Shown in pieces: positions 16,990 to 27,573 of a stretch of 64,000 bases of DNA. Within the stretch, counting starts at the first letter, position 1, and each line of letters starts with the position of its first letter. Origin of the DNA: Rhodococcus rhodnii (GTDB taxonomy: Bacteria > Actinomycetota > Actinomycetes > Mycobacteriales > Pseudonocardiaceae); assembly GCA_000720375.1 (NCBI GenBank), contig JOAA01000020.1, positions 248,001 through 312,000 on the forward strand, given 5' to 3'. The position numbers and the translations under genes are program-made. The notes under the pieces were generated by a model. That model was not told the DNA's origin, ran no database searches, and saw only the letters and a list, made by a program, of their open reading frames with translations.

Positions 16990-18035
16990 CGCTTGCTCGC
17001 CCAGTCGATCTGCAGCTCGCCCTTCTGCTCGAAGATCGCCTGCCACCAGGCCGCGTTGTTGACGTACCACGCCACGGTCTCGGCGAGGCCCGATTCGAAC
17101 TCGACGGTCGGGGCCCAGCCCAGCTGCGTCTCGATCTTCGACGGGTCGATCAGGTAGCGCCGGTCGTGGTTGGGCCGATCAGCGACGTGCTCGATCCACT
17201 CCTCCGGTTGTTTGCCCAGCTCACGCAGGACACGGCGGACGATGTCGAGGTTGCTGATCTCGTGCCGCGCGCTGATGTCGAAGATCGGCAGCAGCGCGGC
17301 GTCGGTCGCGGCACCGGCCGGAATCGGCCCCAGCTCGGCCTTCAGCACGGTGTGGATCGCCCGGCAGTGGTCCATGACGTGCAGCCAGTCCCGCATCTGC
17401 ATGCCGTCGCCGTACACCGGAACCTTCCGGCCGCGCAGGACATTGGTGATCATCAGCGGGATCAGCTTCTCCGGCAGTTGATAGGCGCCGTAGTTGTTCG
17501 CGCAGTGCGTCATCCGGATATCCATGTCCGGATACGTCTGCATGTAGGCCCGGACCATCTGGTCGCCGGCGGCTTTTGCCGCGCTGTACGGGGTTTTGGC
17601 GTTCAGCGGGCTGGCTTCGGTGAACGCGTGCTGCCCTGGCGGCAGTTCGCCGTAGACCTCGATGGTGGACACGTGCAGATGCGCGCTCACCGGGATCTTC
17701 CTGCTGCATTCGAGCATCACCTGGGCCCCGGTCACGTTCGACCGCACGAACGAGGACGGATCCACGATCGCGCGGTCGTTGTGGCTTTCCGCCGCGAAGT
17801 TGACCACGTAGTCCGGCCGGTGCCGCTCGTAGAGCGCGCTCATCTCGGTGTAGTCGGCGATGTCGACTTGGGCGAACTGGATCCGGTCGGCCACCGGGTC
17901 GAGATTCGCCAGGTTGGCGGCGAATCCGAGGTAGTCGACCGCGACCACCTCTGCGTCCGGTTCGTTCGCCACGAGGAAGTGCACGTAGTTGGCACCGATG
18001 AAACCGGCCGCACCAGTGATCAGATAGGTGGTCAC
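16986..18035 (-). CDS. RmlB-like extended SDR with altered catalytic Asp
   Basis: 349 residues of the NAD-dependent nucleotide-sugar epimerase/dehydratase family, closest in pattern to dTDP-glucose 4,6-dehydratase. It has TGAAGFIGANYV (NAD site), HNDRAIVDPSSFVRSNVTGA, the active-site YSAAKAAGDQMV (Tyr/Lys) and CANNYGAYQLPEKLIPLMI. In RmlB the catalytic triad is in STDEVYG; here the sequence is VSTIEVYGEL, so the Asp acid is replaced by Ile while the Glu remains. A true 4,6-dehydration is therefore doubtful and another sugar-nucleotide reaction is possible. The GTG at 18035 overlaps the hydrolase stop (GTGA), and the gene meets the CdaR-type gene tail to tail. Confidence 0.88.
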   Translation of the reverse strand: MTTYLITGAAGFIGANYVHFLVANEPDAEVVAVDYLGFAANLANLDPVADRIQFAQVDIADYTEMSALYERHRPDYVVNFAAESHNDRAIVDPSSFVRSNVTGAQVMLECSRKIPVSAHLHVSTIEVYGELPPGQHAFTEASPLNAKTPYSAAKAAGDQMVRAYMQTYPDMDIRMTHCANNYGAYQLPEKLIPLMITNVLRGRKVPVYGDGMQMRDWLHVMDHCRAIHTVLKAELGPIPAGAATDAALLPIFDISARHEISNLDIVRRVLRELGKQPEEWIEHVADRPNHDRRYLIDPSKIETQLGWAPTVEFESGLAETVAWYVNNAAWWQAIFEQKGELQIDWASKR

Positions 18036-18904
18036 TCACTCGATGATATGTCTCTCTTGGCCAGGAAGGTGCTGATCAGCTCGGCGATCTCGGCGACGTG
18101 GGTCTCCAGCACGAAATGCCCGCCGTCCAGCAGGTGGATTTCGGCTTCCGGCTGGTCGTCGGCGAACGCGCGGGCGCCATCTGGACCGAAAATGCCGTCG
18201 TCGCGGCCCCAGACCGCCAGCACCGGCACCCGGCTGGTGCGCAGGAATTCGTGCAGCTTCGGGTAGAGCGGCGGGTTGGTGGCGTAGTCGGCGAACAGCT
18301 TCACCTGGATCTTGTCGTTGCCCGGCCGGGACAGCAGGGCGAGGTCGTGGTGCCAGGTGTCCGGGCTGACCAGGGTCTCGTCCGGCTCGCCGTGCACGTA
18401 CTGCCACTTCACGCTGTCCAGGGTGAGCGCTTCGCGGACCGCGGCCTCGGTCTCCGGCGTGTGGTCACGGTGGAAGTCCCACACCGGGCGCCAGAACTCC
18501 TGGACGAACCCGGCCTCGTAGCCGTTGCCGTTCTGCGTGATGATCGCGGTGATGGCCGCTGGATCGCGCAGCGCCAGCCGCCAGCCGACGGGTGCGCCGT
18601 AGTCCTGCACGTAGATCGCGTACCGGGAGACGCCGATCTGCTTGAGCAGCCCGGCAGTGAGGTCGGCGAGCGCGTCGAACGTGTAGTCGAACTCCTCGAC
18701 CGATGGCGCGTCGGAGTAGCCGAATCCGAGGTGGTCCGGCGCGATCACCCGGTAGTCCCGCGCCAGCTGCGGGATCAGCTCGCGAAACATGAACGAGCTG
18801 GTCGGGAAGCCGTGCAGGAGCACGATCACGGGCGCGGCGGCCGGGCCGGCCTCCCGGTAGAAGAGCGTGCGGCCGTTGACCGTGGCGTACCGGTGATGCG
18901 TCAT
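18032..18904 (-). CDS. Alpha/beta hydrolase (haloalkane dehalogenase/epoxide hydrolase-like)
   Basis: 290 residues. The oxyanion segment LLHGFPTSSFMF, the strand VIAPDHLGFGYSDAP and the nucleophile elbow YVQDYGAPVGWRLAL are clear; the Asp nucleophile (VQDYG) places it with haloalkane dehalogenases and epoxide hydrolases rather than serine esterases. The acid region and the catalytic His (LLDGGHFVLETH) are at the usual positions. The ATG at 18904 has AAAGGGG upstream. It is translationally coupled to the RmlB-like gene. It diverges from a CGNR regulator, which may control it. Confidence 0.88.
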   Translation of the reverse strand: MTHHRYATVNGRTLFYREAGPAAAPVIVLLHGFPTSSFMFRELIPQLARDYRVIAPDHLGFGYSDAPSVEEFDYTFDALADLTAGLLKQIGVSRYAIYVQDYGAPVGWRLALRDPAAITAIITQNGNGYEAGFVQEFWRPVWDFHRDHTPETEAAVREALTLDSVKWQYVHGEPDETLVSPDTWHHDLALLSRPGNDKIQVKLFADYATNPPLYPKLHEFLRTSRVPVLAVWGRDDGIFGPDGARAFADDQPEAEIHLLDGGHFVLETHVAEIAELISTFLAKRDISSSE

Positions 18905-18987
18905 TTCTAACCCCTTTGACTGGCGTTTGATGGTTAGAGACAAGCATGCGTGCTATAACCTGTCAAGGGGGTTCAAGGAGGTTAGAC
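18905..18987. promoter_or_regulatory. Divergent promoter region with inverted repeat
   Basis: The 83-base gap between the hydrolase and CGNR genes contains AACCCCTTTGAC, with a near-complement GTCAAGGGGGTT on the other side (11 of 12 positions). The heptamer GGTTAGA occurs in both orientations (just before each start codon and once in the middle, TGGTTAGAGAC). A TTGATG...TATAAC pair on the plus strand is a weak promoter candidate. The symmetry suggests an operator shared by both genes. Confidence 0.45.
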
Positions 18988-19494
18988 ATGCCGGACCTGG
19001 GGCACGCCGAGGCGCTGATGCTGGCCCTGCTGAACACCGCGCCGGTGATCGACGGCGTGCGGCGCGACGAACTCGCCGACACCGAGGGCGCACAGGCATG
19101 GCTGGCCGCTCAGGGCTGGCCGGCGTCCGGAAACCCCGCGCGCGCCCTCCGCGAGGCCCGGGACGCGCTGAAATCGGTGATCGTCGGAACGGCCGGCCCA
19201 GCATCGCTGGCCCCGTTCCTCACGGATGTCCGCGCCACACCGGTAATCACCGATGACGGTCTGAAATGGACGCTGGACGCGGCGTCCGACAACTCCGTTG
19301 CGGTGCACGCGATCCTGGCGTGGGACAAGCTCAACACGACAAATCCCGGCAGGCTTCGCCCATGCTCCAATCCGGACTGCGAACTGTTCCTGATCGACCG
19401 CAGCAAGGCCAACAACGCCAGGTGGTGCTCGATGGCCGTCTGCGGGAACCGGATGAAGGCGCGCCGCCATTACCAGCGGTCCCGGCAGGCTTAG
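18988..19494 (+). CDS. CGNR zinc-finger / ABATE-domain putative regulator
   Basis: 168 residues. The N-terminal half is an ABATE-type domain (LGHAEALMLALLNTAPVIDG). The C-terminal CGNR zinc finger is unmistakable: CSNPDCELFLIDRSKANNAR, then WCSMAVCGNRMKARRHYQR, with four Cys ligands and the CGNR signature. These proteins are thought to be stress- or compound-responsive transcription regulators. The ATG at 18988 (MPDLGHAEALM) has AAGGAGGTTAG just before it, better than the in-frame ATG at 18946. It diverges from the Asp-nucleophile hydrolase gene, the likely target. Confidence 0.88.
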   Translation: MPDLGHAEALMLALLNTAPVIDGVRRDELADTEGAQAWLAAQGWPASGNPARALREARDALKSVIVGTAGPASLAPFLTDVRATPVITDDGLKWTLDAASDNSVAVHAILAWDKLNTTNPGRLRPCSNPDCELFLIDRSKANNARWCSMAVCGNRMKARRHYQRSRQA

Positions 19495-19503
19495 GATCGT
19501 CGC

Positions 19504-20058
19504 GTGAAACGGGACGATATGGACCAGCGGATGGCGGCACGAGTCGACCGCATGTCGCAGCGCCTCGACAAGTTCACCGCCAGCATCACGCCGCCGAGTC
19601 CCGATCTGCGTGAATGGGCCGAGAGCCAATGGGGCACGCCCATGGACGTGGTCCGTCTTGGCGAGGTCGCGCCGGAATACGTCGTGCCCGGCAGGCGCAA
19701 AGACGGCACGGTCAAGGGCAAACGGCTGATTCGCCGGTTCTTCTGGAACATCCTTCGCGGTGTGTATGCCGCCGTCATGAACATCTTCCTGCTGGCTGCG
19801 GGCGGCGGCATGGGCAACGTGCTTCAGCGGAAGGGCACCGTGCGTGGCTCGGCGAACGCGCAGGCTCTTGAACTCGTTGATGCCGCACGACCGGCCAAGG
19901 ACGCGTGGCTCGCGTACTCCGACACGCACGCCGCCATCATCGACGCAGGTGAGACTCCCAAAGTGCTGTGGCACAAGGAGAAACCGCACGCTCCCCAGGT
20001 CAGCCCGGCCAGGCGGCGGATCACTTGGCCCGATGGTTCGGTGTTCGAGTACGCCTAG
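19504..20058 (+). CDS. Hypothetical protein with one hydrophobic segment
   Basis: 184 residues, not recognised. It starts with GTG at 19504, 9 bases after the CGNR stop, so it may be co-transcribed. The N-terminal third is charged (MDQRMAARVDRMSQRLDKFT). One hydrophobic stretch lies near residues 76-100 (RRFFWNILRGVYAAVMNIFL), and the C-terminal part has WHKEKPHAPQVSPARRRITW. It could be a membrane-associated protein of an actinomycete-specific family. No enzymatic motif is visible. Confidence 0.7.
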   Translation: MKRDDMDQRMAARVDRMSQRLDKFTASITPPSPDLREWAESQWGTPMDVVRLGEVAPEYVVPGRRKDGTVKGKRLIRRFFWNILRGVYAAVMNIFLLAAGGGMGNVLQRKGTVRGSANAQALELVDAARPAKDAWLAYSDTHAAIIDAGETPKVLWHKEKPHAPQVSPARRRITWPDGSVFEYA

Positions 20059-20187
20059 GCCAGCCCAAGAGGAATTATCCGAAAGGCAAGCTGTCGCCTC
20101 CCTGTCGGTTCCTCACCAACACGACCAATGTCCGGTTCTCCAGGGCCATGATGTGGGCGAACCCACCACGAGCCCCGGAGAACTGAC

Positions 20188-20757
20188 GTGACAGCTGATT
20201 CGGAGTACAGACGGCGGACCGTGCTGAAGGCCGGGAGTGCCGCCGTCACCGCGAGTTTGGCGGCAACACCGGCGGCCGCGGCCGCCCAGACCGATTCGTC
20301 CTCTGTGGACATCACGCTGAAGGTGAACGGCCGCGCGCACCGGTTGACCGTCGAACCCCGTGTGACCTTGCTGGACGCCCTTCGCGAGCGCCTCGACCTC
20401 ACCGGTACCAAGAAAGGTTGCGACCGTGGCGAATGCGGCGCCTGCACGGTGCTGGTCGACGGTCGCCGCATCAAGTCCTGCCTGACTCTCGCGGTGATGC
20501 GGCAGAACGCCGAGATCACCACGATCGAGGGCCTGGCACAGGGCGATCGGCTGCACCCGTTGCAGACCGCGTTCATCAGGCGCGACGCGTTCCAATGTGG
20601 AGGGTGCACGCCCGGTCAGATCATGTCCGGCGTCGCGTGCATCGCCGAAGGCCACACCCGTTCGGCCGACGAGATCCGCGAGTGGATGAGCGGAAACCTC
20701 TGCCGGTGCGCGTGCTATCCGAACATCGTCGCCGCGATCCAGGACGCCGCGAAATGA
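20188..20757 (+). CDS. Tat-exported 2Fe-2S subunit of a xanthine-oxidase-family enzyme
   Basis: 189 residues. A twin-arginine signal (YRRRTVLKAGSAAVTASLAA) ends in an AxA-rich cleavage region. The N-terminal plant-type 2Fe-2S ferredoxin domain has GCDRGECGACTVLVDG, and the C-terminal 2Fe-2S helical domain has QCGGCTPGQIMSG and GNLCRCACYPNI. This is the small subunit of three-subunit molybdenum hydroxylases such as the periplasmic aldehyde oxidoreductase PaoABC. The GTG at 20188 begins the leader. Its stop overlaps the FAD-subunit start (ATGA). The Tat leader implies that the assembled enzyme is exported, carrying its partners with it. Confidence 0.93.
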   Translation: MTADSEYRRRTVLKAGSAAVTASLAATPAAAAAQTDSSSVDITLKVNGRAHRLTVEPRVTLLDALRERLDLTGTKKGCDRGECGACTVLVDGRRIKSCLTLAVMRQNAEITTIEGLAQGDRLHPLQTAFIRRDAFQCGGCTPGQIMSGVACIAEGHTRSADEIREWMSGNLCRCACYPNIVAAIQDAAK

Positions 20758-21722
20758 AGAACTTCACCTATGCCGCGCCTCGGAGGGTCTCCGAGGCTGT
20801 ACGACTCGCCGGACAACCCGACGCGCGGTTCATCGCAGGCGGCACGGACCTGCTGAACCTGATGAAAGACGGCGCACAGAGCCACGGCGCGATCATCGAC
20901 ATCAACGGCCTGCCGCTGGGTGAGATTCTCCAGCGCAACGGTGTGATCAGGATCGGTGCGTTGGCCCGGATGAGCGATGTGGCCGCACATCCAGCTGTTC
21001 GCAGGTCGTTGCCGGTTGTGTCGGAGGCGCTGCTGAACTCCGCGTCCCCGCAGGTCCGCAACATGGCCGCGGTCGGCGGCAATGTCTTGCAGCGGACTCG
21101 ATGCGGCTATTTCCGCGACAGCGGAACGGCGTGCAACAAGAAGACTCCCGGCAGCGGATGTCCCGCGATTGCAGGCGAGAACCGTGGCCACGCCATCCTC
21201 GGCGGCAGCGACCACTGCATCGCCGTGCACCCTTCCGACCTGGCTGTTGCCCTGCTGGCGGTGGACGCCGTGGTGCAGACCGATCGCAGGCAGATCGCGT
21301 TCGCCGATTTCCACGTCGTTCCGGGCACCACCCCGGATCGGGAGACAGTGCTCGGGCACGGCGAACTGATCACCGGGTTCGAGATCCCGGTGACTCCGCT
21401 CGCGGCCAGGTCCAGGTACCTGAAACTACGTGACCGTGCGACGTTCGAGTTCGCGGTGGTGTCCGTCGCGGCCGCTTTGGACATGCGCGGCAACACTGTC
21501 CGGGATGTCCGGCTGACCTTCGGCGGCGTGGCGACAAAGCCTTGGCGCGCACCTGAAGCCGAGGCCGCGCTGCGCGGAAAGCCGCTCACCACAGCCACAA
21601 TCACTGAAGCGGGACGCGCACTCGTGCGTGGCGCGGTCACCCGTGAGCACAATGCGTTCAAAGTGGACCTCGTCCAACGCGCACTCGACGGTCTGCTACG
21701 AGACTTGGGAGGCGTGCGATGA
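20754..21722 (+). CDS. FAD-binding subunit of the molybdenum hydroxylase
   Basis: 322 residues of the CoxM/PaoB type. The FAD site is FIAGGTDLLNLMKDGAQ, and NSASPQVRNMAAVGGNVLQR is the usual second FAD motif. Cys residues in QRTRCGYFRDSGTACNKKT and GSGCPA resemble the 4Fe-4S cluster insert of PaoB/4-hydroxybenzoyl-CoA reductase-like subunits, suggesting an extra cluster. The protein shuttles electrons from the molybdenum centre through 2Fe-2S to FAD. The ATG at 20754 gives MKNFTYAAPRRVSEAV. It overlaps both neighbours by four bases, so the three subunits are made in fixed order. Confidence 0.92.
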   Translation: MKNFTYAAPRRVSEAVRLAGQPDARFIAGGTDLLNLMKDGAQSHGAIIDINGLPLGEILQRNGVIRIGALARMSDVAAHPAVRRSLPVVSEALLNSASPQVRNMAAVGGNVLQRTRCGYFRDSGTACNKKTPGSGCPAIAGENRGHAILGGSDHCIAVHPSDLAVALLAVDAVVQTDRRQIAFADFHVVPGTTPDRETVLGHGELITGFEIPVTPLAARSRYLKLRDRATFEFAVVSVAAALDMRGNTVRDVRLTFGGVATKPWRAPEAEAALRGKPLTTATITEAGRALVRGAVTREHNAFKVDLVQRALDGLLRDLGGVR

Positions 21723-23851
21723 CTGTCGGACAGCCTGTCGAACGCGTCGACGGACGTGCGAAGGTCACCGGCGGCGCACGGTACGCCGCCGACCGCACGT
21801 TGCCCGGAATGCTGTTCTCCTACCTGGTGATGGGCACGATCGCGCGCGGCCGGATCACGGCCGTGGACACCGCCGCCGCACGCGCGGTCCCAGGGGTCGT
21901 CGAGGTATTCACGCACGAGAACGCGCCTCGGCTGCCCAGCGAGCAGCACTTCATGCCGTTGCAGGGAAACCAGATCCACTACAACGGGCAGATCGTGGCC
22001 ATCACGGTCGCCACAACTCTCGAGCAGGCGCAGGAAGCCGCCGAGCTCGTGCGCGTCACGTACGCCCCGGAAACGCCGAAAGCCGTCATCGCCGACGCGT
22101 TGGCTGAGGTGTACCTGCCGGCGAACCAGGAAGTGATCGTCGGCGATCCCGCGGCAGGACTGGCAGCGGCCGAGGTCACGGTCAAGCAGAGTTACTCGAG
22201 CCCGCCACACCACCACAACCAGATCGAGCCACATGCGACAGTCGCACAGTGGGACGGCGATCGCCTGACCGTGCACGAGACGAGCCAGGGCGTTGTCAAC
22301 GCGCAACGGACCTTTGCCACCACTTTCGGCATCCCGCAGACCAATGTCCGGGTGCTGTCGCCGTATCTGGGCGGCGGGTTCGGCGGCAAGTCACCGGTGT
22401 GGCCGCACTCGCTGCTCAATGCCGCGATCGCCCGGCAGCTCGGGCGACCGGCCAAGATGGTGCTCGCGCGGTCCCAGATGTACTCGATCGTCAGTCATCG
22501 CGCCGAGTTCTGGCAAGAGGTCACCTTGGGCGCCAAACGGGACGGCACGCTCACCGCGCTCGTCCACGTCAGCACCCAGCAGCTGTCCCGGACCAGCGAG
22601 AACATGTACAGCCACAGCGTTTCCAGCAGGATGCTCTACGGCTGCCCGAACATCCACACCCGGCAACAAGGAGTCCGCCTCGACGTCCCGACTTCGCGGT
22701 TCATGCGCTCACCGCAGATGGCCTCCCACTTCGGACTGGAGACCGCGCTGGACGAGCTGAGCTACCAGCTCGGCATCGACCCGGTCGAGCTACGCAGGCG
22801 CAACTACACCGACGTGAACCCGACGACCGGGGAGCGCTTCTCGAGCAAGTTCCTGCTCGACTGCTACAAGCTCGGCGCCGACGCTTTCGGTTGGTCCCGG
22901 CGCAATCCGAAGCCGGGATCCACAAGGGACGGTCACGAGTTCGTCGGCTGGGGCATGGCGACCGAAGCGCACGACCACAACGCCAACCCGTCTTCGGCAA
23001 TGGTCAGCATGGCGACGGACGGCACCGTGCTGGGCCAGACAGCCACGCAGGACATCGGCACGGGCACGTACACGGTGTTCACGCAGGTCGTCGCGGACGC
23101 GCTCGGTGTACCGCTGAACCAGGTCAAGATCGAGCTGGCCGACACGAACTTCCCGCCTGCGGCGTTGTCGGCCGGGTCGGGGACAATCGCCAGCGTCACC
23201 GGCGCGGTCAACGCGGCCGCGTTGGCCGTGCGAACCGCCGTCATCCAGCTCGCTGTGTCGAATCCCGCGTCACCGCTGCACGGCCTGCCCGCCGACCAGA
23301 TCGTCACGCAGCACGGGTACCTGTTCTCGCCGGACCGTTCCCGCCGCGAAAGCTATCGAGCGGTGATGGCACGGCATGGCGCGCCGGTGCAGAACACCAG
23401 CTCCATGACCAACGCTCGGGGCTACTCCACCGGGGCGGTCTTCGTCGAGGTCCGGGTCGATCCGCGTTACGGCCGAGTCCGCGTGACTCGCGGCGTCGGC
23501 GCGTACGACGCGGGCCGCGTGCTGAACCGCCAGACCGCACGCAGCCAAGTCATCGGCGGATTCACTTGGGGCATCGGCAATGCGCTGATGGAACACACCG
23601 TGCTCGACCGCCGCACCGCACGGGTGGTCAACCCGAATCTGTCGACGTACTTGCTTGCTGTGAACGCGGACGTGCCGGACATCCAGGCGATCTTCGTGGA
23701 CAAGCCAGACCCGGTCAGCACGGCTCTCGGGGCGCGGGGCTTCGGCGAAACCCCGATCACCGGAGTACCCGCGGCCATCGGCAACGCGATCTTCCACGCC
23801 ACCGGCCGCCGCATCCGAGACCTGCCCATCACCCAGGACAAGCTGTTGTGA
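21719..23851 (+). CDS. Molybdopterin-binding catalytic subunit (aldehyde/xanthine oxidase family)
   Basis: 710 residues, the large subunit that holds the Mo-cytosine-dinucleotide cofactor. The N-terminal aldehyde-oxidase hammerhead domain (VDGRAKVTGGARYAADRTLP) is followed by cofactor motifs GGGFGGKSPVWPHSLLNAAI, AQDIGTGTYTVF-type (TQDIGTGTYTVFTQ), LSAGSGTIASVTGAV, and the C-terminal GARGFGETPITGVPAAIGNA, which carries the catalytic Glu. The substrate is probably an aldehyde, judged by similarity to PaoC. No accessory gene (moco insertion factor, XdhC type) is visible next to it. It needs the Tat-leader small subunit for export. Confidence 0.93.
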   Translation: MTVGQPVERVDGRAKVTGGARYAADRTLPGMLFSYLVMGTIARGRITAVDTAAARAVPGVVEVFTHENAPRLPSEQHFMPLQGNQIHYNGQIVAITVATTLEQAQEAAELVRVTYAPETPKAVIADALAEVYLPANQEVIVGDPAAGLAAAEVTVKQSYSSPPHHHNQIEPHATVAQWDGDRLTVHETSQGVVNAQRTFATTFGIPQTNVRVLSPYLGGGFGGKSPVWPHSLLNAAIARQLGRPAKMVLARSQMYSIVSHRAEFWQEVTLGAKRDGTLTALVHVSTQQLSRTSENMYSHSVSSRMLYGCPNIHTRQQGVRLDVPTSRFMRSPQMASHFGLETALDELSYQLGIDPVELRRRNYTDVNPTTGERFSSKFLLDCYKLGADAFGWSRRNPKPGSTRDGHEFVGWGMATEAHDHNANPSSAMVSMATDGTVLGQTATQDIGTGTYTVFTQVVADALGVPLNQVKIELADTNFPPAALSAGSGTIASVTGAVNAAALAVRTAVIQLAVSNPASPLHGLPADQIVTQHGYLFSPDRSRRESYRAVMARHGAPVQNTSSMTNARGYSTGAVFVEVRVDPRYGRVRVTRGVGAYDAGRVLNRQTARSQVIGGFTWGIGNALMEHTVLDRRTARVVNPNLSTYLLAVNADVPDIQAIFVDKPDPVSTALGARGFGETPITGVPAAIGNAIFHATGRRIRDLPITQDKLL

Positions 23852-23905
23852 CGAGTGCTGCGACATGCCACCCCGGACGGCTGGTGATCGCGATCACCTC
23901 GCACA

Positions 23906-24223
23906 ATGAAGTGCATGCTGTCCACACAAATCGGACGTTTCCGGCTTCTCGCGATGGCCGAGGCCGTGTCCTGGGCCGGTCTGCTGATCGGCATGTTCTT
24001 CAAGTACGTGGTGGTGCAGAACGAGGTCGGCGTGCAGATCTTCGGGCCGATCCACGGCGTGATCTTCATCGGCTACGTCGTGGTCACGTTGCTGGTGCGT
24101 GCTCCGCAGCGCTGGGACTTCCGTACGACGTTCCTCGCCCTGGTCGCGAGCATTCCGCCGTTCGGCACGGTGATCTTCGAGCGGTGGGCGAACAAGCGCG
24201 GAAAGCTGGCCCTCGCTGGTTAA
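23906..24223 (+). CDS. DUF3817 small membrane protein
   Basis: 105 residues with three predicted membrane helices: LAMAEAVSWAGLLIGMFFKY, FGPIHGVIFIGYVVVTLLVR, and FLALVASIPPFGTVIFERW. The E-x-x-S-W-x-G and GxIHGxxF patterns and the closing FERW are those of DUF3817 proteins, common in actinomycetes and of unknown function. ATG at 23906 is used; ATG at 23915 is an alternative. Its TAA stop overlaps the stop of the convergent gene by three bases. Confidence 0.85.
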   Translation: MKCMLSTQIGRFRLLAMAEAVSWAGLLIGMFFKYVVVQNEVGVQIFGPIHGVIFIGYVVVTLLVRAPQRWDFRTTFLALVASIPPFGTVIFERWANKRGKLALAG

Positions 24224-24654
24224 CCGTCCATGAGCCGGGCGATGGCGGTGTCGAGATCTTCGCCGCCCCGCCCGACTCTGCCGAAGACCTCGGCCGCCGC
24301 GGCGCCGAATCCGGCGGGGAGGTCGGCTTCGGCGAACGTGTGGCCGATCTCCTCCAGTTCGAAGGCCCACCGCCAACCGTTCGCCAGCGCTGACCGTGCC
24401 GCCTGCTCGGATCGCGCCGGCAGCGTGGGCTGACTGATCTTCCACTCCTCGACCAACGCTTCTTCGACGCCGAACGAACGCGCTGCCGTCCGGATCGCGA
24501 GGAGCATGGCTGCCGTGCCCTTCGTCCACGCGGCATACATCATCTTCAGCGCGGACGCGTCCCCGGGTTGTGGTCCGAGAACCTGGAGTCCGCGATCGAC
24601 CAGGTTCTTCGCCACCGCCGCGCCCATCTGGCCCGGATGCACGATCCCGATCAC
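24220..24654 (-). pseudogene. DUF1932/6PGDH-like NAD-binding protein with internal deletion
   Basis: 144 residues in a single frame. The first 11 are the Rossmann start (VIGIVHPGQMGAAVA), but by residue 30 the sequence has jumped to the C-terminal helical domain (DASALKMMYAAWTKGTAAML, EEALVEEWKISQPTLP, WRWAFELEEIGHTF). Intact relatives are about 270-300 residues, with most of the NAD-binding domain between these two parts; here about 130 residues are missing in frame. It therefore cannot bind NAD normally and is probably decayed. GTG at 24654 lies 4 bases after the UvrA-like stop. It could still be translated as a truncated helical protein. Confidence 0.65.
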
Positions 24655-24658
24655 GAGA

Positions 24659-27052
<2,394 letters not shown>

Positions 27053-27111
27053 TCATGTCTCCATGTTCTCAGGCGGGGACCGCCTCGCGTTGATTCACCG
27101 GATGGCTCGAA

Positions 27112-27142
27112 GAGTGCTGAGCGCGCGGAGGGCTCAGCACTC
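27112..27142 (-). terminator. Hairpin terminator after the VOC gene
   Basis: Perfect 11-base stem: GAGTGCTGAGC (27112-27122) pairs exactly with 27132-27142, with a 9-base loop. It lies between the VOC gene end (27154) and the UvrA-like start (27052), so it can stop AraC-VOC transcription from reaching the UvrA-like gene. No T-run follows, as is common in high-GC actinomycetes. Confidence 0.75.
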
Positions 27143-27153
27143 AGCGGGCTTGT

Positions 27154-27564
27154 TCAGGGCATTTCCTGCATGCGGACCATGTTGCCCGCGGGGTCGCGGA
27201 AAGCGCAGTCGCGCACGCCGTACGGCTGGTCGGTCGGCTCCTGGATGACCTCAGCATCGCTGGCCTGCAGCCGGGCGAAGGTGGCGTCGATGTCCTTGGC
27301 GGCCAGCACGATGCCCCCGTAGGTGCCCTTGGCCATCATGTCGGTGATGACGCGGCGCTCTTCCTCGGTGATGCCCGGGTCTGCGCCCGGCGGGTGCAGG
27401 ACGATGGACGTGCCCGGCTGCCCGGGCGGGCCGACCGTGATCCAACGCATACCCTCGTAGCCGACGTCATTACGGACCTCGAAACCGAGGGTGTCCCGGT
27501 AGAACGCTATCGCGGCGTCCGGGTCGTCATGCGGCAGGAAGCTCGCGTGAATTGAGATGTCCAT
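27154..27564 (-). CDS. VOC-fold (glyoxalase/bleomycin-resistance-like) protein
   Basis: 136 residues. The first beta-alpha-beta unit is SIHASFLPHDDPDAAIAFYR, followed by DTLGFEVRNDVGYEG. The second module ends in PYGVRDCAFRDPAGNMVRMQ, the usual VOC closing motif with the metal-site Glu region altered to RMQ. It could be a small-molecule-binding protein or lyase; the family does not fix a substrate. ATG at 27564 is clear. It is 9 bases downstream of the AraC-type gene, so the pair is an operon. Confidence 0.88.
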   Translation of the reverse strand: MDISIHASFLPHDDPDAAIAFYRDTLGFEVRNDVGYEGMRWITVGPPGQPGTSIVLHPPGADPGITEEERRVITDMMAKGTYGGIVLAAKDIDATFARLQASDAEVIQEPTDQPYGVRDCAFRDPAGNMVRMQEMP

Positions 27565-27573
27565 GGCATCACA

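Noticed and set aside
22249..24393. Long plus-strand open frame of 714 codons
   Set aside because: Arg/Pro/Gly-rich shadow of the molybdopterin subunit in another frame; the true frame has all cofactor motifs.
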